A stretch of 18,080 nucleotides of DNA from Candidatus Falkowiibacteriota bacterium (GTDB lineage: Bacteria > Patescibacteriota > Patescibacteriia > Patescibacteriales > UBA12465), in contig CAIZYV010000006.1 of assembly GCA_903937325.1 (NCBI GenBank), positions 1 to 18,080 of the forward strand, written 5' to 3'. Below are positions 1 to 8,491 of the stretch, in pieces; position 1 is the stretch's first letter; every line of letters starts with the position of its first letter. The notes below the pieces were generated by a model, which did not search any database, was not told where the DNA came from, and was given only the letters and a program-made list of their open reading frames with translations. Position numbers and translations under genes: made by a program.

Positions 1-1128
1 GCGATTATAAAACTCAAGATTGTTAAGACTTGCCAGCTTCTGCCCCAAGGGTTCACGCAAGCGAAAAAGATGATGTAAAAAAGCTTTTGAATATTGGCGC
101 AATTCTGGCATATTGCTACTAGCATTAATCGGTGAGAAATCACGAGCAAAAGACGCATTACTAATATTATACGTGCGATAAAAATCTGGATACTTTTGCA
201 AAGGACCAATGTCGGCGGCTGGTTTTTTAAAAGCCTTAAAATTATCTTTAAAAACAAAGATTTTACCATGCCTTCCTTCTCTGGTTGGAATAACACAATC
301 AAACATATCCCAGCCCATCAAATAACAACGATAAATATCTTCGGGGGTGCCGATGCCTAAAGCAAAACGCAAAGAATTTTTAGGTAAAAAAGAAGCGGTC
401 TTATAAAGAGTCTCGGCTAGAAAATTACCGTCTTTATCAACCGGACGAGCACCAAAACCGTAACCGTCAAAACCAATTTTAATTAGTTCTTCCGCGCAAA
501 AGCGACGCAAATCTTCAAAATCCCCTCCCTGCACCACCGCAAAAAGAAAAGGGCGATGATCTTCGGTTATTTTTCTTTTCTTTAGTTGTCTTTGATACTC
601 AGCTTTACAGCGTATCGCCCAGGCTAAACTTCTATTAACTGCTATTTCTAATTCTTTTCTCGGCCAATCATTAGGAGGACAATCATCCAGGCAAACCATC
701 ATATCGACGCCGAGATCAAATTGAATTTGAATAGATTTCTCCGGCGTTAATTCATGAGCCGAACCATCGATAGGCGATTTAAAAGAAACTTTATCATTAT
801 CAATCTTACCTAATCCTTTCGAACGATGAATTAAAGAAAAAATTTGAAAACCGCCAGAATCAGATAAGAGAGGGCCTCGCCAATCCATAAAACGATGGAC
901 ACCTTTAGCCTTTTTAATTATTTCTATGCCCGGTTGCAAATACAAATGAAAAGTATTTACCACCATCGCCTCTGTCCGTGCTTGCAAAGCATCACCGCTA
1001 GTATTGCTTTTTACAAAGGCACGTGTAGCATCGGGCATGAAAAAAGGAGTATTTAACACACCGTGCGCAGTCTTTATTTTACCTCGGCGCGGATAGGTAG
1101 CCGATTTAGATACTTTGAATTCGGACAT
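1..1128 (-). CDS. tgt: Divergent tRNA-guanine transglycosylase (Tgt family), 3' end cut by window edge
   Basis: The 376 codons visible have no stop, so the gene continues past base 1; the family is usually 370-390 residues, so little is missing. Family enzymes exchange a guanine in tRNA for a 7-deazaguanine on a TIM barrel. Visible signatures are LLSDSGGFQIFSL with the presumed catalytic base Asp90, CLDDC in the substrate loop, VVQGG, GIGTPED, and DMFDCVIPTREGRHG with the presumed nucleophile Asp277. Oddities: where the canonical protein has Cys-x-Cys-x2-Cys...His for zinc, this one has Ser338, Met340, Leu343 and Asn369. The base-pocket loop usually read as GGLAVG/GGLSVG is G226-A-R-P-V-D. 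About 23 extra residues lie between Asp277 and the former zinc site. The start ATG is 3 nt after the stop of the preceding gene, so it is probably co-translated with the surface-protein operon. The family is certain; queuosine-type activity is not. Confidence 0.9.
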   Translation of the reverse strand, partial: MSEFKVSKSATYPRRGKIKTAHGVLNTPFFMPDATRAFVKSNTSGDALQARTEAMVVNTFHLYLQPGIEIIKKAKGVHRFMDWRGPLLSDSGGFQIFSLIHRSKGLGKIDNDKVSFKSPIDGSAHELTPEKSIQIQFDLGVDMMVCLDDCPPNDWPRKELEIAVNRSLAWAIRCKAEYQRQLKKRKITEDHRPFLFAVVQGGDFEDLRRFCAEELIKIGFDGYGFGARPVDKDGNFLAETLYKTASFLPKNSLRFALGIGTPEDIYRCYLMGWDMFDCVIPTREGRHGKIFVFKDNFKAFKKPAADIGPLQKYPDFYRTYNISNASFARDFSPINASSNMPELRQYSKAFLHHLFRLREPLGQKLASLNNLEFYNR

Positions 1129-1131
1129 AAA

Positions 1132-3195
1132 TTATTCTACTCGACCATTATTAGAAAGACCCGCAATTTCATCATCTTCTAATTTAGTAGTTTTTGCTTG
1201 TATTTTTCTTTGTAAATCTGCTTTAGTGACAGCATCTACGGCCGTGACCAAGCTGCCGGAAGATAAGACTAAAATTTTATTGCGATCGCTTTCAGTCGGA
1301 GTAATATTTATATTAAACTCGGCGTCAGCTCGATAAACAGATAAAGGTAAAAGCCCAAGTCGCCACACTACTTGATTATTTGCCTGATCATAAAAAATAT
1401 CACCAACATTAGTATTGGCACCGCCAGCGAAATTAACACCCGCAGGTAAATCCATGCTCACTTTTAAGTTTTCTAGGTCGTGGAGATTATTCTTAATCGT
1501 CCAAAAAACTCGAACGCTAGTGTTTTCACCAACCCGCGGAGGCAAAGGACCCGAGCCAACGGGTAAATTATCCTCATTAAAATAAAGAATTTTTTCACTT
1601 AAAGATAAATCGCTATTTAAAGGGCTTTTAATTGTATTGCTTTTATTATCATCACCGCCTTGACTCTGATTATTTAAACCGTATTGAGCATAGCTTGTAA
1701 TTATGGCTTCCGCACCTAAATTATTTTCATCAAAAGCTTTAACCGGCACAGAAAAATCAATACTACCAGAACTTCCTGGCGCTACTTCAGCTAAAGCCGA
1801 CAATTGTTCCCTCGTCCAAACAATCGCATTACCGGCAACGCTACCACCAAGCGGGTCATGAAGCGAGGACCATCGGACTAAATCGCCTTTAATGACCGCC
1901 ATTAAGACTAAATCGCGGAGAGTGGAATCGCCATTATTAGAATAGGAGAGTTGATAATTTAAAGTCTCACCAAAATCAACAGGACGATCACTTTTTTCAC
2001 CGCTTAAAGATAAACTAATATTTAAATCACTCTTCATTATTTCAAAAGAAACTGTTTTTTCCCAAAAAATACGGCGACTACCATCCGCTTCTTTACTAAT
2101 TAAACGCAAACTTAAATCTTCTTTATCTTGATTTTTAGCTTGCAAAGTAAAGGCAATCGGAATCACAAAAACATTATCGCTACTGGAAGCCAAGTTAGCA
2201 ATCAACCAACTAGCTTCGCCGGCAGGCTGTATAGTATTTATCAATTCAATCGGAATAGTGCTGACATCTATCGCTGTTTCTTTACCGGTTTTATCTTCAC
2301 CAACTTTTTCAATCTTAAAATTATCTGACCCAGTAATTTCCAGATAAAAAGAAGATATTTGATTATCCTTAAAGTTATTAAGGCTTAGCCTCAATTCATT
2401 ATTCTGTCCGATTAAAGCTGTGTTCAAATAATTAATACTAACTCCGAAGCCTAAGCCGGAAATAACCGTATTAGCGCTAGCCTCTTTTTTAAATTCACTG
2501 GAAAAATTAGCCGGCGTATAACTTAAATTTGCGGTTACGACATTAGCAGAATCAGCGGGCGCAATTAAGCGACCGCTCACTATTACTCGACCGCTTTCTC
2601 CGGCTTGCAAATTACCTAAAGACCAGGAATTAATACCGGAAGCCGCCGGCACGCTTTCACTAATAATAAAGCTAGCAGGGAGAATAACTTCTAGCTGAAC
2701 TCCGGAAAGGGCCAGTCCACTATCGTTTTGATAAATTAATTCATAAGAAAAAGGAGCACCAGCGATAATTTCTTCCGGCGCTTGTACGCGCAAATTTATT
2801 CCCTGCTCGCCTTTTGGCTGTTGAAAATAGTAATAAGCGCCATAAAGACCGCAAGCGATAATCGTTAAAACAAACAAGCGCTTAAAAATCACGAGCAAGC
2901 GCAAGCTTTTTCTCTTATTCACTCGGCTGACATCCACAAGTTGGCCACGACCATCGTGATAAATTGCCGATAAATTATCATCCATATCTTCATTAATCAC
3001 TTCTCTCCTAACCGCTTCTTCAAAACGAGAAACTTCGTCGCTTTCTGGCAAAGGTCTTTCCAAAAAAGAAGCACTACCGTTTTTTTTATCCGGACGTAAC
3101 ACTTTACTTTTTGTTTTTTTAATTACAGGCATAATATTACGAGCAAGCCAAACGATGTTTAAAAACAATCGCAGGCGTTTGCAGACAAAATTCAT
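1132..3195 (-). CDS. Membrane-anchored protein with tandem Ig-like (DUF11-type) repeats
   Basis: 687 residues. An N-terminal cytoplasmic part of about 98 residues, rich in Lys/Arg and acidic stretches, precedes one membrane helix (about 99-124) and a long presumed extracellular part. That part looks like four beta-sandwich modules (about 130-250, 250-390, 390-530, 540-660). Modules 1, 3 and 4 show the DUF11-type pattern: 'Y-x-L-x-Y-x-N-x-G' start, an 'LPAG/LPAS' turn, and a 'W-x-L-G-x-L' end. There is no cleavable signal peptide or sortase motif, so a type II anchor is inferred. The start overlaps the upstream stop as ATGA, which suggests coupled translation; Met22 is an alternative start. 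No enzyme motif is visible. The likely role is a surface stalk, adhesin or scaffold, but no specific function can be assigned. Confidence 0.85.
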   Translation of the reverse strand: MNFVCKRLRLFLNIVWLARNIMPVIKKTKSKVLRPDKKNGSASFLERPLPESDEVSRFEEAVRREVINEDMDDNLSAIYHDGRGQLVDVSRVNKRKSLRLLVIFKRLFVLTIIACGLYGAYYYFQQPKGEQGINLRVQAPEEIIAGAPFSYELIYQNDSGLALSGVQLEVILPASFIISESVPAASGINSWSLGNLQAGESGRVIVSGRLIAPADSANVVTANLSYTPANFSSEFKKEASANTVISGLGFGVSINYLNTALIGQNNELRLSLNNFKDNQISSFYLEITGSDNFKIEKVGEDKTGKETAIDVSTIPIELINTIQPAGEASWLIANLASSSDNVFVIPIAFTLQAKNQDKEDLSLRLISKEADGSRRIFWEKTVSFEIMKSDLNISLSLSGEKSDRPVDFGETLNYQLSYSNNGDSTLRDLVLMAVIKGDLVRWSSLHDPLGGSVAGNAIVWTREQLSALAEVAPGSSGSIDFSVPVKAFDENNLGAEAIITSYAQYGLNNQSQGGDDNKSNTIKSPLNSDLSLSEKILYFNEDNLPVGSGPLPPRVGENTSVRVFWTIKNNLHDLENLKVSMDLPAGVNFAGGANTNVGDIFYDQANNQVVWRLGLLPLSVYRADAEFNINITPTESDRNKILVLSSGSLVTAVDAVTKADLQRKIQAKTTKLEDDEIAGLSNNGRVE

Positions 3196-5726
3196 TTTTC
3201 TAACAAAGAAGCGCGTATCATATCTCTATCTAAAACCGCCGAACCATTCCAATCACCAGATTGAGGATAAGACCAAAGCTGTTGCCACGTTAACGGTAAA
3301 GATAAAGTAAAATTAATATCTGCCGGACTGGCCCCAGGTTGTTTCTGAATTAAGAGCGAAAAAGGCATAGGGCCATCTTCTTCCGATTCAAAAAAATTAC
3401 TAAAGCCCTGCCACCAATCTCCGCCCATCTCTTTTTTTAACTGACCAAGACGAAAAGGCAAACGATAGCGAAAACGAACGAGTGAAGTTTCACCAGGGTC
3501 AGTCATAACCCAATTGGCAAATACGGTTTTGCCATTTTCTATATATACTTTTGTACCGCTACTCAAATCAACTAAAGCCTTATTTTCAGTAGACGCTAAA
3601 AAAGGAAAAACTTCCCATGATTCTTCCGGCTCTTCAAAATAAACTGCCTCGGGAGCGCGAAAACCGCTAGCAGATAATAGTTGGCTGCCCTCGGGTACAT
3701 AAACACGCAGCCAGTCGACATTACGAACACCGCTTAAAATTTCATTTTTAATCCCAGTATGAGCACGCTTAATTGTCAAAGTATCAATAATACTGCCATC
3801 ACTTAATACTTGAATGTCGTGTTCTATTTTCTCTACCATACGACGATCGCTTTTCTGACCAGCAATATTAGTATGAGCAACCAAAAGATAATCAAAACTA
3901 CTGCGAGCCATGGCACCATCAAGACCATAACGTCCAGCCTTAGCTTGCAAGCCTGGATCATTAAAATAAAGCATGATATTTTTAGCACTAAGGTTGCCTT
4001 CTAAAGCAGACAATAAGTCCGGAATATTTTCCACACTAAGTACTTGCGGCAATTTATCCATTATTCTTGTCATCAAATCGCCGATAATTTTCTTAGGCTG
4101 ATTCTTTGGACTATCAGGAACGGTCGCCATTTCTAGCGGATATTTCTTGATAAGATTATCTTTTTCGACAGTCGTTTGCAGTAAATCCCAAAAATTATCT
4201 GCATCAATCGTTAGACCATATTCTGCCTGCATATCAATCGGACCGCTTATTCGTAATAAATCAGCTAAAACATCGGGGGTAAAGCTAATTACACCATCAA
4301 CGGTCGGACCATCACTTTTTTCATAAAACCACATTAAAGCTCGAGCGCTAGTCGGCCAATCCGGCCACCAATTTGCATCCCAAAAAAACCAGCGCGGACT
4401 GACTAGCCAGAGAGGTTTTGGCGACTGGACAAAAGTTCTCATACCAGCCTCCGTATCATAAGAACCACCGGCCGGCACTTCTAATTTTCTAACCCGGCCA
4501 TCACGAATATCAACTAAAGCGTAACTACCAAAAAATCCGCCGGCACCTCTCATTTCGGCGTTATTTTGGAAAACAAGTAGATAACGTTTATCCTGGCTAA
4601 CTCCTAAAAAATCTTTAATCTCGCGAGCGGAGCTTAAAAGAGAGCTTAAAGCGGATACTGCTAAATCAGATTGGCTACGAAAAGAAAGAAAAGGCTGACG
4701 ATATTCAGAGGGCAAATTATTTTCATCTATGCTATATAATTGCTTCTGAAGCTCCTTGGCACTTTCCAGGGCTAAGGCGCCATGCTCTACAAAAACATCG
4801 ATTAACTGGCCCCAGCTTTTATTTTCATCTTTGTTTAAAAGAACGGCAGCGGCATCACTCAAATGTTGCCCGAATGTCGCTCCAGCCGCCCCAGCTGCTA
4901 AAAATTGCTTGCCCGAAGAGGCTAATTTTATCTTCGGATCATTAGAAAAAGATGCGAGTGCTAATAAATAATCATCGACTCTATTTAATTCTTGCTGAGC
5001 AGAAGTAAAATCAACAGCCGCTCTAGCAAAGCTTGAGCCAGCAACATTTAAATCAAAGCGCGATGCCTCCTTAGAGGCTATTGCTAAATTATCAAAAGCA
5101 GACATAGCGCGACTGATAACGTTATTTTTCAAACTATAGATTTCTAAAACCTTGAAATAAGACAATAATTTAAAAGGTAAAATTATAATAATCAAGGCAA
5201 ATAAAAAAGCTAAAGCGGAACGATACCAGGAAATTAAATATTTTTCTTTTTTTTCTGGTTTTTTCACAATATTTAGGCGCAAATATCGTAAACGACGATA
5301 ACGCAAAGCCGCAATTTTAGCAAAAGAGCGACTTTCTGAGAAATGAAAATTTTTCTTAAAATACCGACATCCAAATGGTAAACAATAAAAATTCGCTCGC
5401 TTCTTCTGATTAAATACAAAAAATTGCGACCAAAAAATACCGAGACGGATATTTTTAAATATATTGTTCGACGCCAATGGTTTTATCTTTGTCGGTAAAG
5501 CTAAAAAATTAAGTTTAGAAATATTATCCTTCTTTAGCGTAAATGAAAAAAATAATTTTTGAAAAAATGAAGGACCTCTTTTTACTACTGTTTTTTTTAC
5601 CGCTATTTCTTTCGCGGCAGGCTTAGAAATAGACTCCGACTTAAATTGACGCAAATCAACAACAAAAGAATCCGATTGGCGGATATAAGAATTGGTTATT
5701 TTATTATTATTTTTTTGGCCGATCAT
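3192..5726 (-). CDS. Large DUF4012-family membrane protein
   Basis: 844 residues from the ATG chosen here. A longer frame opens at 5792, but it would overlap the glycosyltransferase gene by 55 nt and its first 22 residues read through that gene's coding DNA; the ATG at 5726 lies 11 nt after the upstream stop. The protein has a very basic cytoplasmic N-terminus (about 1-165), one membrane helix (about 166-190), a helical region, and then the DUF4012 domain. Diagnostic stretches are LLVFQNNAEMRGAGGFFGSY (about 383-402), the Trp-rich WDANWWPDWPTSA (about 449) and VDGVISFTPDVLADLL followed by GPI (about 476). A beta-rich C-terminal region follows. DUF4012 has no established activity that I know of; such genes often sit beside glycosyltransferases, as here, so a role in surface glycan assembly or attachment is inferred. 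Its stop overlaps the next start (ATGA). Confidence 0.88.
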   Translation of the reverse strand: MIGQKNNNKITNSYIRQSDSFVVDLRQFKSESISKPAAKEIAVKKTVVKRGPSFFQKLFFSFTLKKDNISKLNFLALPTKIKPLASNNIFKNIRLGIFWSQFFVFNQKKRANFYCLPFGCRYFKKNFHFSESRSFAKIAALRYRRLRYLRLNIVKKPEKKEKYLISWYRSALAFLFALIIIILPFKLLSYFKVLEIYSLKNNVISRAMSAFDNLAIASKEASRFDLNVAGSSFARAAVDFTSAQQELNRVDDYLLALASFSNDPKIKLASSGKQFLAAGAAGATFGQHLSDAAAVLLNKDENKSWGQLIDVFVEHGALALESAKELQKQLYSIDENNLPSEYRQPFLSFRSQSDLAVSALSSLLSSAREIKDFLGVSQDKRYLLVFQNNAEMRGAGGFFGSYALVDIRDGRVRKLEVPAGGSYDTEAGMRTFVQSPKPLWLVSPRWFFWDANWWPDWPTSARALMWFYEKSDGPTVDGVISFTPDVLADLLRISGPIDMQAEYGLTIDADNFWDLLQTTVEKDNLIKKYPLEMATVPDSPKNQPKKIIGDLMTRIMDKLPQVLSVENIPDLLSALEGNLSAKNIMLYFNDPGLQAKAGRYGLDGAMARSSFDYLLVAHTNIAGQKSDRRMVEKIEHDIQVLSDGSIIDTLTIKRAHTGIKNEILSGVRNVDWLRVYVPEGSQLLSASGFRAPEAVYFEEPEESWEVFPFLASTENKALVDLSSGTKVYIENGKTVFANWVMTDPGETSLVRFRYRLPFRLGQLKKEMGGDWWQGFSNFFESEEDGPMPFSLLIQKQPGASPADINFTLSLPLTWQQLWSYPQSGDWNGSAVLDRDMIRASLLEK

Positions 5727-5737
5727 GAATAAAATTA

Positions 5738-6925
5738 TTATTGCAAAATTTGGCGATAAATATCTAAAGTCATTTTGGCACATTCTCGCCAACTAAATAT
5801 TTTTACTCTTTCATAACCTCTCACTACCAGCTGATGACGATAAGCTTCATCGTTAATCAAGTAATTAAGCTTCTCCAACATATCTTTTTTATCGTAAGGG
5901 TTAAAATACATTGCCGCTTCTCCGATAATTTCTGGCAAACTAGCCTGATCGGATGAGGCCACTGGACAACCAGCAGACATCGCCTCTAAAGGCGGCAAGC
6001 CAAAACCTTCATATAAAGAAGGAAAAACATAAACAAGGGCTTGTCGATATAAAAATCGCAAATGATTATCAGGTACATAGCCTGGGAAAATAACGGAAGC
6101 ATTAGCCAAAGAAGAACATAAACCTAAATTAATTGCCTTTATTTTAACGCGCTGGTAAAAATAATCGTCTTTACCAACCATCACCAAAGATAAATTCGGC
6201 TGGTGCTGGCGCAAAGAAGCAAAAACAGAAACCAAGCTTTCTAGATTTTTATGTGGATAGGCATTGCCGACATACAGAAGAAATGGACGTCGGATACCAT
6301 AAAGGGAAAGAATATTTTCAGCATCAGTAATTGTGTCCTCAGAATCATTAACTAAATCAGCTACGCCCTCGTAAGTAACTGCTAATTTATTAGGATCGGC
6401 ATGAAACTGATTAATAATATCCTGACGTGTAAATTTAGAAACTGTTATAATCTTACTGGCTCGACGCACTGCCACACTAATAATAAAACGATAAGCCGCT
6501 TGTTTGAACCAATATAAAATAGCTGGCAACATAGAAGCACGACGACTAGGAAAACGGGTTAAAATTAAATCATGGATTGTGACAACAAAAGGGATGGAGC
6601 TAAAAATTGGCACATTAAAATGAGGAAAATGCACTAGATCTAATTTTGCCTTCTTTAAAATGAAAGGAAAGAATAATTGCTCCCGCCAAGAATACCAACG
6701 CAAAGAGACTAAACGTTTTTCCACCAAAGGATTAGTACTGGAGAACTCTTCTATATTATCCGGGCTTAAAAAAATGACATATTCAAATTCCTGTTCTAAT
6801 CCGGAATCAAGATTGATTATATTATCGATAACTTCTTGAACATAGCGCCCTAAGCCCTTGCCTAAAGGACCGTAAAAACGAGCATCAATGCCAATGCGAC
6901 GGCGTTTTTTAGGGGAAATAGACAT
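5738..6925 (-). CDS. GT4-family glycosyltransferase
   Basis: 395 residues, normal for a two-domain GT-B enzyme that transfers a sugar from a nucleotide donor. The N-terminal acceptor domain holds IGIDARFYGPLGKGLGRYV (about 11-29) and TIHDL (His118-Asp119). The C-terminal donor domain begins near 213 with LLYVGNAYPHKNL and contains the GT4 E-x7-E signature EGFGLPPLE (Glu306, Glu314), followed by GCPVASSDQASLPEI. There is no membrane helix, so it probably works at the inner membrane face. The start overlaps the upstream stop by one base (TAATG), and the next gene begins 11 nt downstream. Donor and acceptor cannot be read from the sequence; mannosyl- or rhamnosyltransferase-like enzymes of this type are common. 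The neighbouring DUF4012 and Ig-like genes suggest a surface glycan or glycoprotein product. Confidence 0.92.
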   Translation of the reverse strand: MSISPKKRRRIGIDARFYGPLGKGLGRYVQEVIDNIINLDSGLEQEFEYVIFLSPDNIEEFSSTNPLVEKRLVSLRWYSWREQLFFPFILKKAKLDLVHFPHFNVPIFSSIPFVVTIHDLILTRFPSRRASMLPAILYWFKQAAYRFIISVAVRRASKIITVSKFTRQDIINQFHADPNKLAVTYEGVADLVNDSEDTITDAENILSLYGIRRPFLLYVGNAYPHKNLESLVSVFASLRQHQPNLSLVMVGKDDYFYQRVKIKAINLGLCSSLANASVIFPGYVPDNHLRFLYRQALVYVFPSLYEGFGLPPLEAMSAGCPVASSDQASLPEIIGEAAMYFNPYDKKDMLEKLNYLINDEAYRHQLVVRGYERVKIFSWRECAKMTLDIYRQILQ

Positions 6926-8364
6926 TAAACAAATGGTAAATTTTCTGGCAAAGAGGAATCCGACTCTGATGTATTATTATCCGAAGAATTCGCTAATTCT
7001 TTAGACTGTATATTCTGCAAAATTTCGGAACGAAAAAATTCCGATGTTGAACCGCTGATATCACTAACAATTGGCAAAGAAGAGGGAGCGTCAGCTTTAC
7101 GCCCGGGAGCCTTTTGAATCATCGGCGCTTTTACATTCGCTTCAATCGGGAAATGCCAGAGTGTTGCTAATTCTTCTATATTAAAAACGCCAGCATTACG
7201 ACCAGCTGTATCTTCACGAGAGACATAATTTCTTATCATCGAATTTTTCTTCTTCAATAATCGAACATTCTTATTAAAATAAGCGGTTTTAGTCATGGTA
7301 ATACTGACATCGGGCTTAAGATTATTAAGATCTAAAGCAGCAAACTGCTTCATATAGCCAACCATACCATTCACCGCCTTGCTGCGATCAATTATGTCTT
7401 TGCGGGCGATATAAACCACTCTTATTTTAGCTTCAAAACCCAGTTTGGATGATTTTAATTGTATAGATTCAATCTGTTTTTTTTGTTTTGGAGTAAGTTC
7501 CATCATCGACAAGCCCTTACCCTCATCTTTCTTAACTTCAATGTCTCCCCAAATACTATAGATAACTTCACTCGCCTCTCCTATCCATTCAATTAATTTT
7601 GAACTAATGCCTTTAACCGCTTTTTTCTTGCCTAGAATTTTATCAACTATTTTATCCATCGAATCCATCCAATCAAAACCAATTGGTATAATGATAATTT
7701 GCATCCAAAGCTGCTCGCCTTCACGTAAAGAGCTATAAAGATCCATTAATGAGGCCATCGGATCCTTAAACTGAGTCTCAGATTCACCAAACTTATGTTC
7801 AAACTCTTGATACAATTTAATCGGAAAGGCGGAATTTTGAGCCTGCATAAATTCTACCCCCCAAACGTCATACTCTTCATCTGGGAAATGATGAGGAACG
7901 GTGCTAACGTAATCATCAACTTCGGAAATTTCTGCATCTGGATACTGAGAATAAACGGAAGTTTCAATCAAGTTACGAAATTCTATCGGCATTCTTATTA
8001 AAAACTGAGTATAGCCTTCTAGACTAACAATTTCGTAACTAAAAGAAACTTGAAATTTACCTTCAAACCATTTTTCAAAAAAATTAATTGAGCCGTGGGC
8101 GCCAGCCAAATAGGTAAACATATTTTCCGCCGCTTTTGGCGATTGCTCGTTACCCTTGGGAATATCAATAGCTAAAAGAATGAATTTTAAATTTTTAGCC
8201 CCCCACTGCCGGCGGATATGCTGAAGATAAAGAAGAGAAAAGCCATACAGAAAAATAACGGCTATAATCATCCAGCCGATATTAAGAAAAAATACCAAAA
8301 TCATTTGCTCAACCGGCAGGCTAAAAAATGCTTCCAAACGGCTTGTATCAATGGTGATTTCCAT
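6925..8364 (-). CDS. Membrane protein resembling the N-terminal region of conjugation-type ATPases (ATPase absent)
   Basis: 479 residues. A short outside segment and one long hydrophobic helix (about 20-47) are followed by a soluble alpha/beta region and a polar, low-complexity Ser/Asn/Asp tail. No Walker motif is present. Stretches such as ENMFTYLAG, SVYSQYPDAEISEVDDY, PIKLYQEFEHKF and GEQLWMQIIIIPIGFDW resemble, from memory, the segment that precedes the motor domain in CPR VirB4/TraG/HerA-like ATPases (DUF8128-like). That match is recalled, not computed. It is the first gene of a five-gene operon; a TATAAT box ends 6 nt before its ATG, so the mRNA may be leaderless. It may be a membrane partner of a separately encoded ATPase or a surface-assembly component. 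The function is unknown. Confidence 0.8.
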   Translation of the reverse strand: MEITIDTSRLEAFFSLPVEQMILVFFLNIGWMIIAVIFLYGFSLLYLQHIRRQWGAKNLKFILLAIDIPKGNEQSPKAAENMFTYLAGAHGSINFFEKWFEGKFQVSFSYEIVSLEGYTQFLIRMPIEFRNLIETSVYSQYPDAEISEVDDYVSTVPHHFPDEEYDVWGVEFMQAQNSAFPIKLYQEFEHKFGESETQFKDPMASLMDLYSSLREGEQLWMQIIIIPIGFDWMDSMDKIVDKILGKKKAVKGISSKLIEWIGEASEVIYSIWGDIEVKKDEGKGLSMMELTPKQKKQIESIQLKSSKLGFEAKIRVVYIARKDIIDRSKAVNGMVGYMKQFAALDLNNLKPDVSITMTKTAYFNKNVRLLKKKNSMIRNYVSREDTAGRNAGVFNIEELATLWHFPIEANVKAPMIQKAPGRKADAPSSLPIVSDISGSTSEFFRSEILQNIQSKELANSSDNNTSESDSSLPENLPFV

Positions 8365-8370
8365 AACAAA

Positions 8371-8399
8371 ATTATAAGAGCTGATGACTCTCTAAGCAC
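8371..8399 (-). promoter_or_regulatory. Promoter of the surface operon, predicted leaderless transcript
   Basis: A perfect TATAAT lies at 8376-8371 with a weak -35 (GTGCTT, 8399-8394) 17 nt upstream. Six bases separate the -10 box from the ATG whose A is at 8364, so the expected transcription start is the A of the start codon. It lies between the terminator of the upstream gene and the first gene of the operon. The element is seen directly; leaderless initiation is inferred. Confidence 0.65.
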
Positions 8400-8433
8400 C
8401 AAGCTTTATTTAAATATTTTAGCATAAATTCCG

Positions 8434-8467
8434 AAAAACAAAAACCGCCTCATCAAATGAGACGGTT
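8434..8467 (-). terminator. Rho-independent terminator of the sigma4/HARE gene
   Basis: Read on the minus strand, an 11-bp stem (with one G-U wobble) and a 3-nt loop occupy 8467-8443, followed by a T-rich run (TTTGTTTTT). It begins 24 nt after the stop codon at 8492 and separates this gene from the surface operon. Confidence 0.88.
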
Positions 8468-8491
8468 ATAAGCAATGCTCTAAAAAATAAA

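Noticed and set aside
5727..5792. N-terminal extension of the DUF4012 gene
   Set aside because: Its 22 codons overlap the glycosyltransferase coding end; the ATG at 5726 just after that stop is more economical.
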